From Plasmodium coatneyi (Eukaryota > Apicomplexa > Aconoidasida > Haemosporida > Plasmodiidae): a stretch of DNA of 64,000 bases. Where the stretch lies: NCBI RefSeq assembly GCF_001680005.1, contig NC_033569.1, forward strand, positions 434,001 through 498,000, written 5' to 3'. A program made the translations under genes and the position numbers. Of this stretch, positions 32,927 through 43,969 are shown piece by piece; within the stretch, counting starts at the first letter, position 1, and each line of letters begins with the position of its first letter. A model generated the notes under the pieces. That model saw only the letters and a list, made by a program, of their open reading frames with translations, searched no databases and was not told the DNA's origin.

Positions 32927-35302
32927 ATGGTGCGAAAGTGTATCTTCTCCATTTACACCATCTCCTTCGCGTTTCTGTTACTCTCTTGGAAAATCGGAGA
33001 TGTGAACGGTCAGCCACAACGGAGAGGAAATGTAAATGAACTCATAAGACGGTTCGAGCTCCAGGGCAGAGAAGACATACAAGAAAGAGACTCGAATGAA
33101 AATAAATCGTTCGAAAGAGGTACACAAGGGATTCAACACCCTTTAAATAGAGGACAAAACACTGCTATCTATGAAGAATCGCAGCCCGAGAAATCATACG
33201 GTCCCGCGCGTAGAAGCAGTTCCTTTCCCACAGAGAAAAGTTCATTCAGCGTAGACGACTATTCGGAGGATGACTCTGCTGACGAGGATAATGACTACGG
33301 GGGTAACGTCCGAAATGACTACCAACGTGACTATCGAAACGGTCAGCAGCATCAGCGTGGCAACCGGGATGGCTACCCGGATGGGGAACATTCTCGAAGA
33401 GAGGAAGGTGGAAGAATGAGCCCAAAGGGTAATGTTTATTTAGGCAATGATTTCGAAAATTTTAACAAAAGGTTAGGACTCAGCATGGACGACTACATGA
33501 GCGATGAGGAGGATAACTCCTTGGGCAGCTCAGATAATAATAGTGACGAATCGAATGCGTATAATTCCGACAGATCCTCCATTTATGAAGACATTCAATT
33601 TGTGAGACGCAGAGGCAATAGACAACCAAATGACGATGTGGAACTTTCAAGGACGGATGGAAGACGAAATGCTATGTATAATAGGAGTGACAATAGTGCA
33701 GAAGTATCACCCTCCCGTGAAAGTAAAAGAGTGAGGGATCCGAGCAGTGACATGTATGACTACGCGTATGGAAGGAATGGCTCAAATGGGTCAGCACTTC
33801 CCAATCCGTATTCCTACCCAGAGGAAGACTTTAGTCGACGAACACTTCCTCCAACGGAAAACAGAAGATCAATGAGTAGCTCAAGTTCACCCCTACAGGG
33901 CGATTATAGCATGCCTTTAGACAGTTACACAAATAGTTACGACTCGAGGGATGACATTTATAGTGTAATCCCCGGAGAGGAGCAATACGAGGATGAAATA
34001 AATCAAAGAAGAACGAGACCAGGGTACAGTTCGTTGGATAAGGCCGCACATCCGAATCGTAATGAAATATTGCCAGTCAGAGGGATTAAAAAATCCGCTT
34101 CGTCTTATAATCCAGAGGGCAGAAAAAGTAGGACGGATGATTTTTTCAACAAATTTAGGAAAAGCAATAAGGTGGACATGCCTAAAGGGGTGTCTCACGA
34201 ACCCCAAGACGCTTCTAAAGCAGTTCACGCACAGCAGGTTTCGAAAAATGGTAGGAAAGTTTCCAAGTCACCCAGTATAATCACCCTGTTTAGCAACTAC
34301 CAGAGGGACCTTTTTCTGCGTAAATATAGCAAACCGTCTAGCAATGTCGGCGGCAGTACCAGTGGTAATGTCAGTGGTAATGGCGTAAAAAGAATCTTTT
34401 CCTTCTCACGGAGTGGGAAGAACGGTGAGCCTTCCATAATGGGAGAGTTACAAACAGCCGCGGAACAGTGCATAGCCAAAAATAGTAATAAACTAAGCAG
34501 ACTCGTGCTCATGAAGAACTTAGCTTTTAACGATACAAAACTGCTGGAGAATTATGAATACGCCGTTTCGTACATTTGGAATAATTGCAAGAAAGGCAGC
34601 GCTACCTGTTTAGACATCAGGCCCATGATATACAGGGAGGACGATCCGGACGCATCCAGCATAGTCACTTCATTACCCAACATATACATTTTGAGTACCT
34701 ACGAGTTTCTACTAACCAATTTGAGAATGTGTGGTCCGTTAAGAACGATGGTAAAGAATAGGGTAAAGGAGAATAAGCTGACCCCGACGGATATCGTTTT
34801 GCTACTGTCTGGCGCGTACTTCAAAAGTTGGGTGAACAACATTTTGGTTAAACATTTGATAAACTTTCTTAAGACGAAAAATGTAATGCATTTGGAGAGG
34901 TACTTCCTCGCGGTTGTGATTACCTTTGCCCCATTTATTAAGCCCGCACTGAAAATTTACTTTGGTGAGCGTTACGCCAAAGTAAGTACGTATAGCTTAG
35001 ATGTAGAAGTGAACAAAATGATCCGCGAAATGTTGGATGTGGCTCTCCGCTGGACTCAGGCATTTCAAGAGAAGTTCTCAGACGAAAGTAATAGGATCCT
35101 CTTAAAGGTACACAAAAGGTTAGCGTCTTATTCTAAAAGCAGAAATGGGAGGTTGTCCGGAAGGTTCAGGACCTTGGAGGCACTCCTTCTTAGGCAGAAG
35201 GTGGCCAGCGACGTGGTTAGTAACCAGGACCAAGGGTACCGCTTCCTAATCCAGCACGTCTTGAAATATGTGCAAAATGTGCACTTCACCGTTTTTGAGT
35301 AA
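32927..35302 (+). CDS. Secreted protein of unknown function, acidic low-complexity N-terminal half
   Basis: Single-exon gene of 791 aa. It starts MVRKCIFSIYTISFAFLLLS, a clear signal peptide with likely cleavage after VNG (about residue 28). Residues 30-510 are hydrophilic and rich in Ser, Asn, Asp, Arg and Tyr, and look disordered. Residues about 515-791 form a conserved-looking, largely helical domain with five cysteines (in AEQCIAK, WNNCKKG, ATCLDIR and LRMCGPL) and no GPI signal or membrane anchor at the end (HFTVFE). An in-frame GTAAGT (about 34984) is read through, so no intron is needed. The signal peptide with a helical C-terminal domain would suit a rhoptry, microneme or parasitophorous vacuole protein, but I do not recognise the family. 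It is convergent with the RRM/S1 gene. Confidence 0.85.
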   Translation: MVRKCIFSIYTISFAFLLLSWKIGDVNGQPQRRGNVNELIRRFELQGREDIQERDSNENKSFERGTQGIQHPLNRGQNTAIYEESQPEKSYGPARRSSSFPTEKSSFSVDDYSEDDSADEDNDYGGNVRNDYQRDYRNGQQHQRGNRDGYPDGEHSRREEGGRMSPKGNVYLGNDFENFNKRLGLSMDDYMSDEEDNSLGSSDNNSDESNAYNSDRSSIYEDIQFVRRRGNRQPNDDVELSRTDGRRNAMYNRSDNSAEVSPSRESKRVRDPSSDMYDYAYGRNGSNGSALPNPYSYPEEDFSRRTLPPTENRRSMSSSSSPLQGDYSMPLDSYTNSYDSRDDIYSVIPGEEQYEDEINQRRTRPGYSSLDKAAHPNRNEILPVRGIKKSASSYNPEGRKSRTDDFFNKFRKSNKVDMPKGVSHEPQDASKAVHAQQVSKNGRKVSKSPSIITLFSNYQRDLFLRKYSKPSSNVGGSTSGNVSGNGVKRIFSFSRSGKNGEPSIMGELQTAAEQCIAKNSNKLSRLVLMKNLAFNDTKLLENYEYAVSYIWNNCKKGSATCLDIRPMIYREDDPDASSIVTSLPNIYILSTYEFLLTNLRMCGPLRTMVKNRVKENKLTPTDIVLLLSGAYFKSWVNNILVKHLINFLKTKNVMHLERYFLAVVITFAPFIKPALKIYFGERYAKVSTYSLDVEVNKMIREMLDVALRWTQAFQEKFSDESNRILLKVHKRLASYSKSRNGRLSGRFRTLEALLLRQKVASDVVSNQDQGYRFLIQHVLKYVQNVHFTVFE

Positions 35303-35621
35303 AGAAGTGAGGGTTGTCAGTAGAGTAGCTTTGTTGGGATTCCCTTAAGAGTGGGAACAGGCGAAAAGGGAAGTGACCAGGCCGTGTAAGGCTATATGCG
35401 ACTAAGCTGCGCTTTGTCAACACTTGCACGGCGCACACGTGTATGTTATATATGCCTTCCCTTTTGCCAAGTTTTTTTTTTTTTTTAATTTTTTAATAAT
35501 AATTTAAACAAACTGCGTTGCCCATTGGGTCGAATTTTTTTTTTTAAAGCAGTTTTTTTTTGCAACGGCGTGGATGTCGTTTCGAACGGAAAAAAATGAT
35601 AAAAAAGCACGGTTGTATTTT
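35303..35621. other. Short convergent intergenic
   Basis: 3' regions of two convergent genes, with a poly-T run at about 35470-35490. Nothing else was seen. Confidence 0.4.
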
Positions 35622-38600
35622 TCAGAGTAAGTCTTCTATGAGGTCGGCGGGCAGCTGATCCAGGAGGATCTGCGGGGAAAAGGGGTAAAGCACACAAGGA
35701 AGTTAAAGTAAGTGCAGGTGAAGTGGATACAGTTGAAACAGCGTTGGTTCGTCTATCAGCTGCTCTCATTGCCCGTTTCTGCTTACAATTAGTTCCTCGT
35801 GGGGCTTCTTCCTCAGGACGTCTTCGCTCAGGTGTTCCTTGTAATAATTTTTATGCTTCAAAATTAGGCTAATAATTTTATCAATGTATTTTTCATTTGC
35901 CTTTTCATCTGAGTCGTTATTGAGAGCTCGCTTAATTTTTTTCATGTAACTTCTATTGTTCAGGATTTTCATGGCTTCCTTAAGGCTTATCTTGTCCGGC
36001 AGCTCGGCTTCGTTTTCCTCAAGCTCTTTATTTAATGTACTTAATGCATTTTCAAAAGGGTCCGTATGTTCCATTTTGTTCTTATTTATTTGTCTCTCAA
36101 GTACATCATCGACGGGTAGTTTCTTGCTAATAAAGAAGTTTTCTTTTTCCATATTTTTCATTCTATTCAAATATTTTTGTGTGTGTGCATTGTTTGTACG
36201 GAACGAGGTGGTTGGTTCCCAGTTGGTCGTTCCTAGATTTGTGAAGTCTGTCCCCCATGAGTCACTCGTGGTGTCATTTCCATACACACAATTTAGGAGA
36301 AAGTCCTTAAAGTCATTCCACAATATGAGTAAATTATCTGCATCTACATCATCTACGTTATTCATGTTTTGCTTTTGCAGAAGGTCTTTATTCAAATTTA
36401 GAATTTTCCTCTTTATTTTATCCTCCGGTTCCCATAGACGAATATTTTCCATCGACTTATGAAGCAGGTATTTCAATTCGTTCAAATTTAGGGAGTTCAG
36501 AAGGTTACAATTTATGTTTTTCTTATTTAAAAATTTTTTATTTGCCAGAACGAACAGTTTAATATCTTCTACTGGTACATTGAAGTCGAACAGGTAGTAC
36601 CTAATAAATGGATAATTGTCAAATTTTATTTTTTTTTTTTCACAAATGTATATTTGTATTAGGCGATTTTTCAGACTTTCCGTTGATACGTCTATGGGAA
36701 GAAGAAATTTTTTTTTGTATATTTCTCTTTTCAGTTCTTCTGGTGTCATTTCTGCGAGGTGTGAAAAATCGAGGGACTCTCCGTCTTTCCCGCTAATTAT
36801 TGAATTTAGTGGGTCTCCATTCGCTTCGTCGGTAGTTTGCTCACCCTGTTTGTGTTCCTCCGATTGCTCCTTTTTGGGTTCTTCCCCCTCTTCCAGTTCC
36901 TCCTCTGTTGACATCTCTCCCTTTTTGGCCTTCTCCATCCAACTTTCTATACCTTCAAATTTTAAAATCTCCTCCTGGATATCACTTGATGAGGCCCCCC
37001 ACTCATCTGCACCTTCGCTGAACTTCATGAGCTCCTCCATGTCACCCGAGTTGTTCTGATCCCCACCAGCGTCCTTCCTCCGTGGGACATCCGAACAGAA
37101 GTCGTTTATGTCCGTCTTCAGTCCGAACATTTTCGAATAATATATGGATTCCTCTTTTCGGATGTCGTTTCTCCATTTTGATCTATCACTTACGTCTTCA
37201 AAGCTCTGTCCGAGTGTCTGTTCCCCAGTGGTGCTTCCTTGCTTACACTTATCAGCGCGTACCTTTATAGGTGCCTTTTTTGGAGGACTTTCGCCGTTTC
37301 CCTTGTTCCTAAAAATGTCATCCAGAATTCCCTTCATTTCGTCGTTATAGTGGTTGCTCACCTTTTTTTCGCTCCTCTTATTTTTGTCGTCGCTGTGACT
37401 GTCCTGTTGGGTTGCCGCATTTTCTGAATCTGTCACTCGTTCCACATTTTCAGTGTCATTGTGCACCTCTCCGTCTTCCCCCTGCCCCTCTGCATCACCC
37501 ACTTGGAGTTTAAAAATTTCATCAAAATTGTCTTCCTCATCATAAACGTCAACGTCGTCTAAATTTTTTTTTTTCTTTTTCTTCTTCATGTTTTTTCTTC
37601 CTTTTGGATTTTTTTTTTCATTTTTGTGTGTCCCCTCCGGTTGTTCTGCTTCACTGTTGCTGTACAACGCACACATTGATCTGACTACCCCCGGCTTGAT
37701 CCATTTTTTCTCCACAAAATTGTAATCACATTGTGTGTCCTTCATCAGGTATATTTTGCTTGACCTACGGCTGAGGGTCTTGTTGTTCTTGGTGCTGCTG
37801 TTAAATTTCGATTCGTGCTTCTCCTCCGAAGGGGAAAATTCCGCCGTTCTGCAACTCTGCACGTCGCACATTTTTTGGTTACTGCCCATTTTTTCCCCTT
37901 TCAGAGCGCTTACCCTTGCCGTTCTATCTACTTGCACATCTTGGGATGGATGGTCCCCTCCAGATGGGTCCTTCTGCTCCCTCACTTTGGGCACCGCACC
38001 CGCCACGTTTCCCTCCGAGGACATGCTCAAAAATCTGTCATTGCACATTTTCATTTTTTCCTCAATGGACTTCCTCCTCAACTTGAGACTCTGAAGCCAC
38101 TGGATTTTCTCCTCCGTTATGGACGAATCAAAGGTGAGGTTAAAAAAAATTAAATTATTTTTTCCATCCTTAGGATTACTACCACTATGATGGATGTCCC
38201 GTTTTATAATTTTATCGACGTATACAATGATGTTCATATTTTTTTGTAGTATTAATTCTTTCTCCTCTTGTTCTGGTAAAGGGTCCGTGGGGAGTCCTAT
38301 ATTTATGGTTAGTTTATTCTTATGCAGTAGAGCCAGGATTTTTATAAATCTACCATTCTTGTCCTTTACGTACACATCACAGTCTACGAAGACGCCATAA
38401 GGATGCACAGACGTTATTCTCCCTCTGAGTTTTTTCCCCGTGTATATACTCTTCAGAAGAATGCCTCTCTTGTTCACCTTTTCTCTAAGTTCTTTCGTCT
38501 CTTCATCGTCGTCTAGGGGGTCGCAAAAAAAGGAGTGATACTGGAACTGATCATCGGAAGTGGTATGTGCACTCGTTGATGTGCTATCCCAATCGGTACT

Positions 38601-39434
38601 TCCTCCCTCGGAAAGCGGATCAAGCTCCTCGAGGCCACTAGACACAATAACGTTCTTAATGGGGACGTAATTTTTATACGAAGGGGGGTTCTTATAGCCC
38701 ACGTTAAAATATTCCTCGTAATGCTCTTCATTAATATTGTACAGCTGTATATACCTGTGCATTAGAAATTTAAAATTTTTATTTTTCAATGCCAGTAGTT
38801 TCTCCTCCTTGTTTGTAAATCTAACCATAACATCCCCGAAGAAATTACCTTTCTTGTCTTTTATAAAAATTGTGTACTTATCTACAAGTTTGTATGGGTT
38901 GAAAAACTCCTTAATCCTAGCTGTGTCCACATGAAATGGCATGCCCTTACATAGCACCAAGCAGTTGTAACATTCGGACGTTTTGTCCTCCACAGGGAGG
39001 GGAAGAATATTATGTTTGTCTATCTCTTCTCTTTCATAATTTTTCCCCACGGATTTGATACTTTCCTTTAGCATCTCCTTATTAATATCATCGATGAGCG
39101 ATTTATGTATGTCTTTTTTTCTGGAAAAGGATCCATTTGGGGGTCTCACATTTTTCTCATTAAATTTTATTCTTCTTTTTATATCTTTTATGGTATTCCT
39201 CTTTAGGGGGGTAAAGGAATATCTCTTTTTTCTTTTCGCCAAACTGCTGTTCTGTTCAATCTCGCTATTGAACTCATCTGTGTGTTTAGAAATGGTAACA
39301 GCTGCATTCCTTTTACATCTTCCTAACCTCCCATGGATCTTATAACATTTCGCCTTGTTTTGGTTTCGCAGGGAAAATAGTACCGACAAGATGACAGCGC
39401 TGAGAAGAGTTCTCATGTAGAAGACCTCGTGCAT
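35622..39434 (-). CDS. RRM + S1 domain RNA-binding protein, probably apicoplast-targeted, 2 exons
   Basis: Exon 1 is 39434-35787 (donor GTAAGC after EELI) and exon 2 is 35669-35622 (acceptor CCCCGCAG; ILLDQLPADLIEDLL then stop). The product is 1231 aa. I chose the ATG at 39434 (MHEVFYMRTLLSAVILSVLF); 39416 (MRTLLSAV) is also possible. The hydrophobic leader followed by a basic, Lys/Asn-rich stretch is the bipartite pattern of apicoplast proteins. Residues ~155-235 (CLVLCKGMPFHVDTARIKEFF to RYIQLY) read as an RRM. Residues ~330-430 (LRGRITSVHPYGVFVDCDVY onward) read as an S1/OB fold. After a long acidic, Lys-rich linker comes a SAP-like helix pair (TPEELKREIYKKKF, then ESLKNRLIQIY; ~930-970). 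The role is probably RNA binding in organellar translation or RNA processing (inference). Confidence 0.85.
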
Positions 39435-42400
39435 GTATACCTCTTCGGGGAAGTTTCCCTCATATGTATAACACACGCACACACCTCCTGTAAACGAGAG
39501 CTTCTTTCAATATCTACCCCTTCGTTTCTTCCTCTTTCCCTCTCTCTTTCAGTTGGGAATACACGTTAGGGGTGAAATTGTGCCAAGAGGTACCTCACTG
39601 CAGCGATTCACATTTTTGACAAAAAAAAAAGAAAAAGAGCAACTGGAAAAGGCTAACATGAAAAAAAAAAGGGCGGGAACAAGAGGAAGCGGGAAAAAAG
39701 AAATTTCCTCTCCTTATATTTGTTTAAAAAAGAGGGAGAAAAAATCATGCCCTTCTCGGTTATATTTTAAAAGTACGTTGCTACATTGCACGTTGCAATT
39801 TATTTATTATATTTTTTTTTTTTTTGCTCCACACGGGGTTTTAAAAAAGGAACGCTTTTAACCGTGGGGTGAAGTTTGGTTAAAAAGTTGCAAAGCGTTG
39901 TAGCTGAAAATGGTAAATGGGGTAACTCCCACGCTGCCATGTAATCGCTACCCACATGAACGCGCTTTACACTTCGCACATACGCACACATAAATATGCA
40001 CCTCTCGGGCGAATGCATAGTTTACTAATCTATTCCAGGGAGTGTTCATCAAGTGAATCTAACTCACCACCCGATATATATGCCTAACGCTTAGCGGACT
40101 CACACAACTGTCAGGTGAGGAGCAAAAGCAGAATATCAAATTAGTTAACATACTAGGAGGTGGCGCAATGTTGACGTGTATGCCCAGTTCTGGTTTCATA
40201 TGGAGAGCCTTATTCTTTACCCCAAATGTGCTACAAAAATGTTCAGTCCTTCCGCCCAGATGCGTAAACGCTGATTCCGCAATGGGGGCATTAGGTACTT
40301 CCATTTCCCCCCCAAACGAGTTATTGAAATAACACCATATGGAGCATTCCTACCTCTTTGCCGAATACAGAAAATGTATATTGGCTGTACCTCTTTTTTT
40401 TTCCTTTTTTGCACATTTGGAAGTGTCACGAGAGGTAACCCTTAACAAATACACCCCATAACACCCTATGATGTGCAAACCGGGGAAACACATTAGAATA
40501 TATTATATATATACGTACTCCCCGTGCCCCTCCCCTTGTCCTAACATTATTCCCCTAGGACATTTTCGCAACGTCGCAATAACCATGACAAAGGGATTAA
40601 GGGTAAAAAAGTAGCGTCACAGCAGTGTCTATTTTCTTTTCCGTCACCCTTTAACCGTGACATACAGCAGTATATACCATCCATACGATTGTCCCCATTC
40701 AGACATATATATCTATATGTATATATATCCTGTAACGGAATGGCAATCCAAAATATATTCATATCGATGTAAAAATTGATGCTTGATAAAATTGTTCCTC
40801 GAAGAAAGCTTCCTCAGCTTTGACGAATACCTTCAGTAACATTTAAAAACTTCACCACTTTAGTGGCCTTTTAAATTGCTACAAAAGGGAATGCAAAACG
40901 AGTGTTCCTTCTAAAGTTGGGGTGCAGAAAATTAGCCTGCGATACACATTGTGCATTTTTTCACAACCACTTAAAATGGTAAAGCTGAAACGGAATACGT
41001 TTCACATTATGCTATATCATAATTATAAGGTTATTAAGTGGCAACTTCTAATGTTACATCACTTAAACTTTTTGGAAAATTCAATTAAGGTTAATTTAAA
41101 AATGCGAAAAAAATCTATTTCCGACGGTTAAAATTGTAAAAATATGGGCAAATAACGAGCGCAAAGTAACAGTTAATTTTTGCAGGAAACTATAATATGT
41201 ACTTTTTTTAAAATAGACGAATGATGATATAAAATTCGCCAAGGTTTCCTTCCTATTCAAATTTGTGCACACGAAATTATCGCTATATTGCGAAAGAAAC
41301 TACCAATTTAGCATTTTAGTCAAGAAAATTTAATAAGACGGACGAATATATTTAATCTATTTCTTATTTTACAGCCGTTCAATAGAAAAGGAACCTGCCC
41401 TCTTTAAAAAATCATTTTTTTCGCAGGCGCCACAAAATTGGGTAATTATATAAATTGCGGAAAAAGTTTTAAAAAATAAAAAAGAACTTCCCATAATTAT
41501 TCCATTTATAGGCGAAAAAATATTTTAACAATTTTTATTTTATCAGTTTTTTTTTTTCTGATTTTGTGGCATTTTAACCATGTACTTTAAAAAAACCCTG
41601 AACTCCTCACAAAAAAAATATATATACAAGAAAAAGGCAAAGAAAATTTTTGGTCAGTTCAGAGGATATTTAATATTTATTGACATAAGGCCGATAAAAT
41701 ATATTAATTTATAGAACGTTATAAAAAATAATATTGTAATTGTTGCATTTTTCGCGAGAGTATTTTTTTTCTACCTCCAATTGGTAAAGACGGCAAAAAA
41801 AGGGTACCGTTATTATATATATATATTTTTTTATTATTGCTTTTTAAGCGTGGTTAAAGTTCAGCTGGCGACAAACTCCTGATTTTTCGGCCAACGAGGG
41901 AAGAATCCCTGGAGGCCAAAATTGATCATCTATGTTTCGGATTCCCAACAATTTCTAAAGAACTTGAAGGAAATCGAAATATTTTCATTTATAGAGCCGC
42001 GCCTTTTCATCATCACTTTTGATAATCTGTTTATTTATAACAATAAAACATCACAAATACTATAGCAATGATCTTGACTAAGTATTCGTCGACAAAATTT
42101 TTTACTTTCTGCCAATTTTTATTAGGTATTATTTTCAACACGGAAAGTGCACCTCTCGTGGCAGCAACAAAATTGGATAATCATTTTTCCATACGGCTAG
42201 CTAGCCAAAATTGTGGTGGAAAAAAAAAAAAAAATTCACGTCACGCGAAAGGGAATTTCCATTTTGGTGATCCTTCACCTGTTTATTATTATATACCTCT
42301 TTTGTCATCCCTTAAAAGTTTCTATACATTCTTTAAATCGTGCGGGACGCGTATCTTCTCACTCATGGATGGAAAATTTTATAATGCTGCCTCTATCCGG

Positions 42401-43969
42401 TTGGTTATCCCCGTAGAACAAAACACAATGGGTACGCTTTTTTTTTTTATTTTTTTCCCTCATCGCTTATGATGCAACGAAAAGCGGTTGACGATTTTGC
42501 TATAATCTTATATTAACTATATACGCCACCCCAGATAAATTCCCTTTTTACACAGACGGTTTATAAGAAAGAGGACCTTTGTTGAGGGGTGGAAAAGAAC
42601 ACCTGTTGTTCGTGTATATATTGGGGAAAATATGAAATTTATCCGTAAGGGCAAAACTCATCAGTGTGGTTAAACTATACCGTGATGAGAAAAAAAAAAA
42701 AAAATTCAACGTGCAACTGGGCCATAAATTGTTCGATGAATGTCAACTTAAGTGATACGACACATATTCTGCATCATCGACAGTGGTATTGAGAAAGGGC
42801 TTCCCTCTGGAAAATGTAACCTACTCCATCCCATTTTCCTGTTGCGTCTAACAGCTGCGGTATCCTCCATGGCTCCTACACTGCTCTATTACTTTATGCC
42901 TCTACGAGGACAAGGCTTAACCAACACTCCTGCGATGTGAGTTTTCGAAAAGGATAATAATGTGGCCCCATTTTAATGCTCCCTCATCACCAACAGGATC
43001 AACCTAAGCATTTCTTTCCCAATATTGTGGGTACACGTTCTTGCAGTAGGAATAATTTTGTAAAGAGCGAAAGAAATGAAGAACAGGCTTAAGAGCATAT
43101 GGTATTTTCCCTCGTTCTGCCACTTTTTTGTAATAAAAAAGAAAAAACGGCTTATTCTATCCTTTGTTGCCGCATAAGTTTTCTTTGCCCTCTAAAAATG
43201 GTGTAATAATTGTGCACAATTGATTTTGATAAAACGTTCGATCCCTTCCCCGCAGATGCTTAGTATGCCAAGGGCGCTATAAAATAAAAGGCGTTTATGT
43301 TTAGTAGTTCAGCTAAGCGGGAAGGTGCTCATATTTTTCTCTCTCCCGTAGCAGCTATAAGCTCACTCGTTTATCTGTTCAATGGTTTGTAATTCTATTT
43401 TTCTTTTTTTTCTCGTACTCTTGCCGCTATCGTATTCATCGCAATTTAGCACCTCAACTTGTCGGCGTGCATCTTCTCCGACATGGCCAGATAGCTGAAT
43501 AAAAGGCGGGATGCATATGTACCATGCATGCATAGGTATAACTGGCCCTTCATGGATGTGCCACTTCACTGCATTACACGTGTAAATATTCCCACGTTCT
43601 TAACGAACTGGGACTCCCTCCTCCCTTAGAGATAATTGCCAACGAGTGAAAAATGAATGCAGTGAAAGGGAGGCAACCTACGAGTCCGCCAACTGTGTAG
43701 TTTAAAAAGAATACCATGAAGGAGGGTCAGAGGCGAGTACAGCAAATCAAGGACGCTCGAGTGAACGACCATAGGGGCCATAAGAGCCATTCGAGCCGTG
43801 CGAGGTAAATAACTCCACAGAAACACACCATTGGCTGCTTCATCTGGTGCTCCCCCCTTAAGTGATCATTTCACATGGGAGGCCCGCCCGGGATACGCTC
43901 GTCCCAATTATGCCCAACCGAGCATAGAGTACAGACAACACAAGTAGATATATAGGGACGGAAGGCAAA
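39435..43969. other. Long divergent intergenic region (4.5 kb)
   Basis: Between the RRM/S1 gene and TFIIH p52. No open frame shows coding character on either strand. The part at 40780-42060 is strongly AT-rich. A GC-richer inverted-repeat candidate lies near 41875-41930 (GGCCAACGAGGGAAGAATCC, then CTGGAGGCC). The length suggests unannotated non-coding transcripts or two separate promoters; nothing can be named. Confidence 0.5.

Noticed and set aside
34984..34995. Possible intron donor (GTAAGT) in the 32927 gene
   Set aside because: The frame stays open through it and the helical domain continues without a break.
43235..43265. tRNA-like B box (CGTTCGATCCC)
   Set aside because: The flanking bases do not form a T-arm or acceptor stem, and no convincing A box precedes it.
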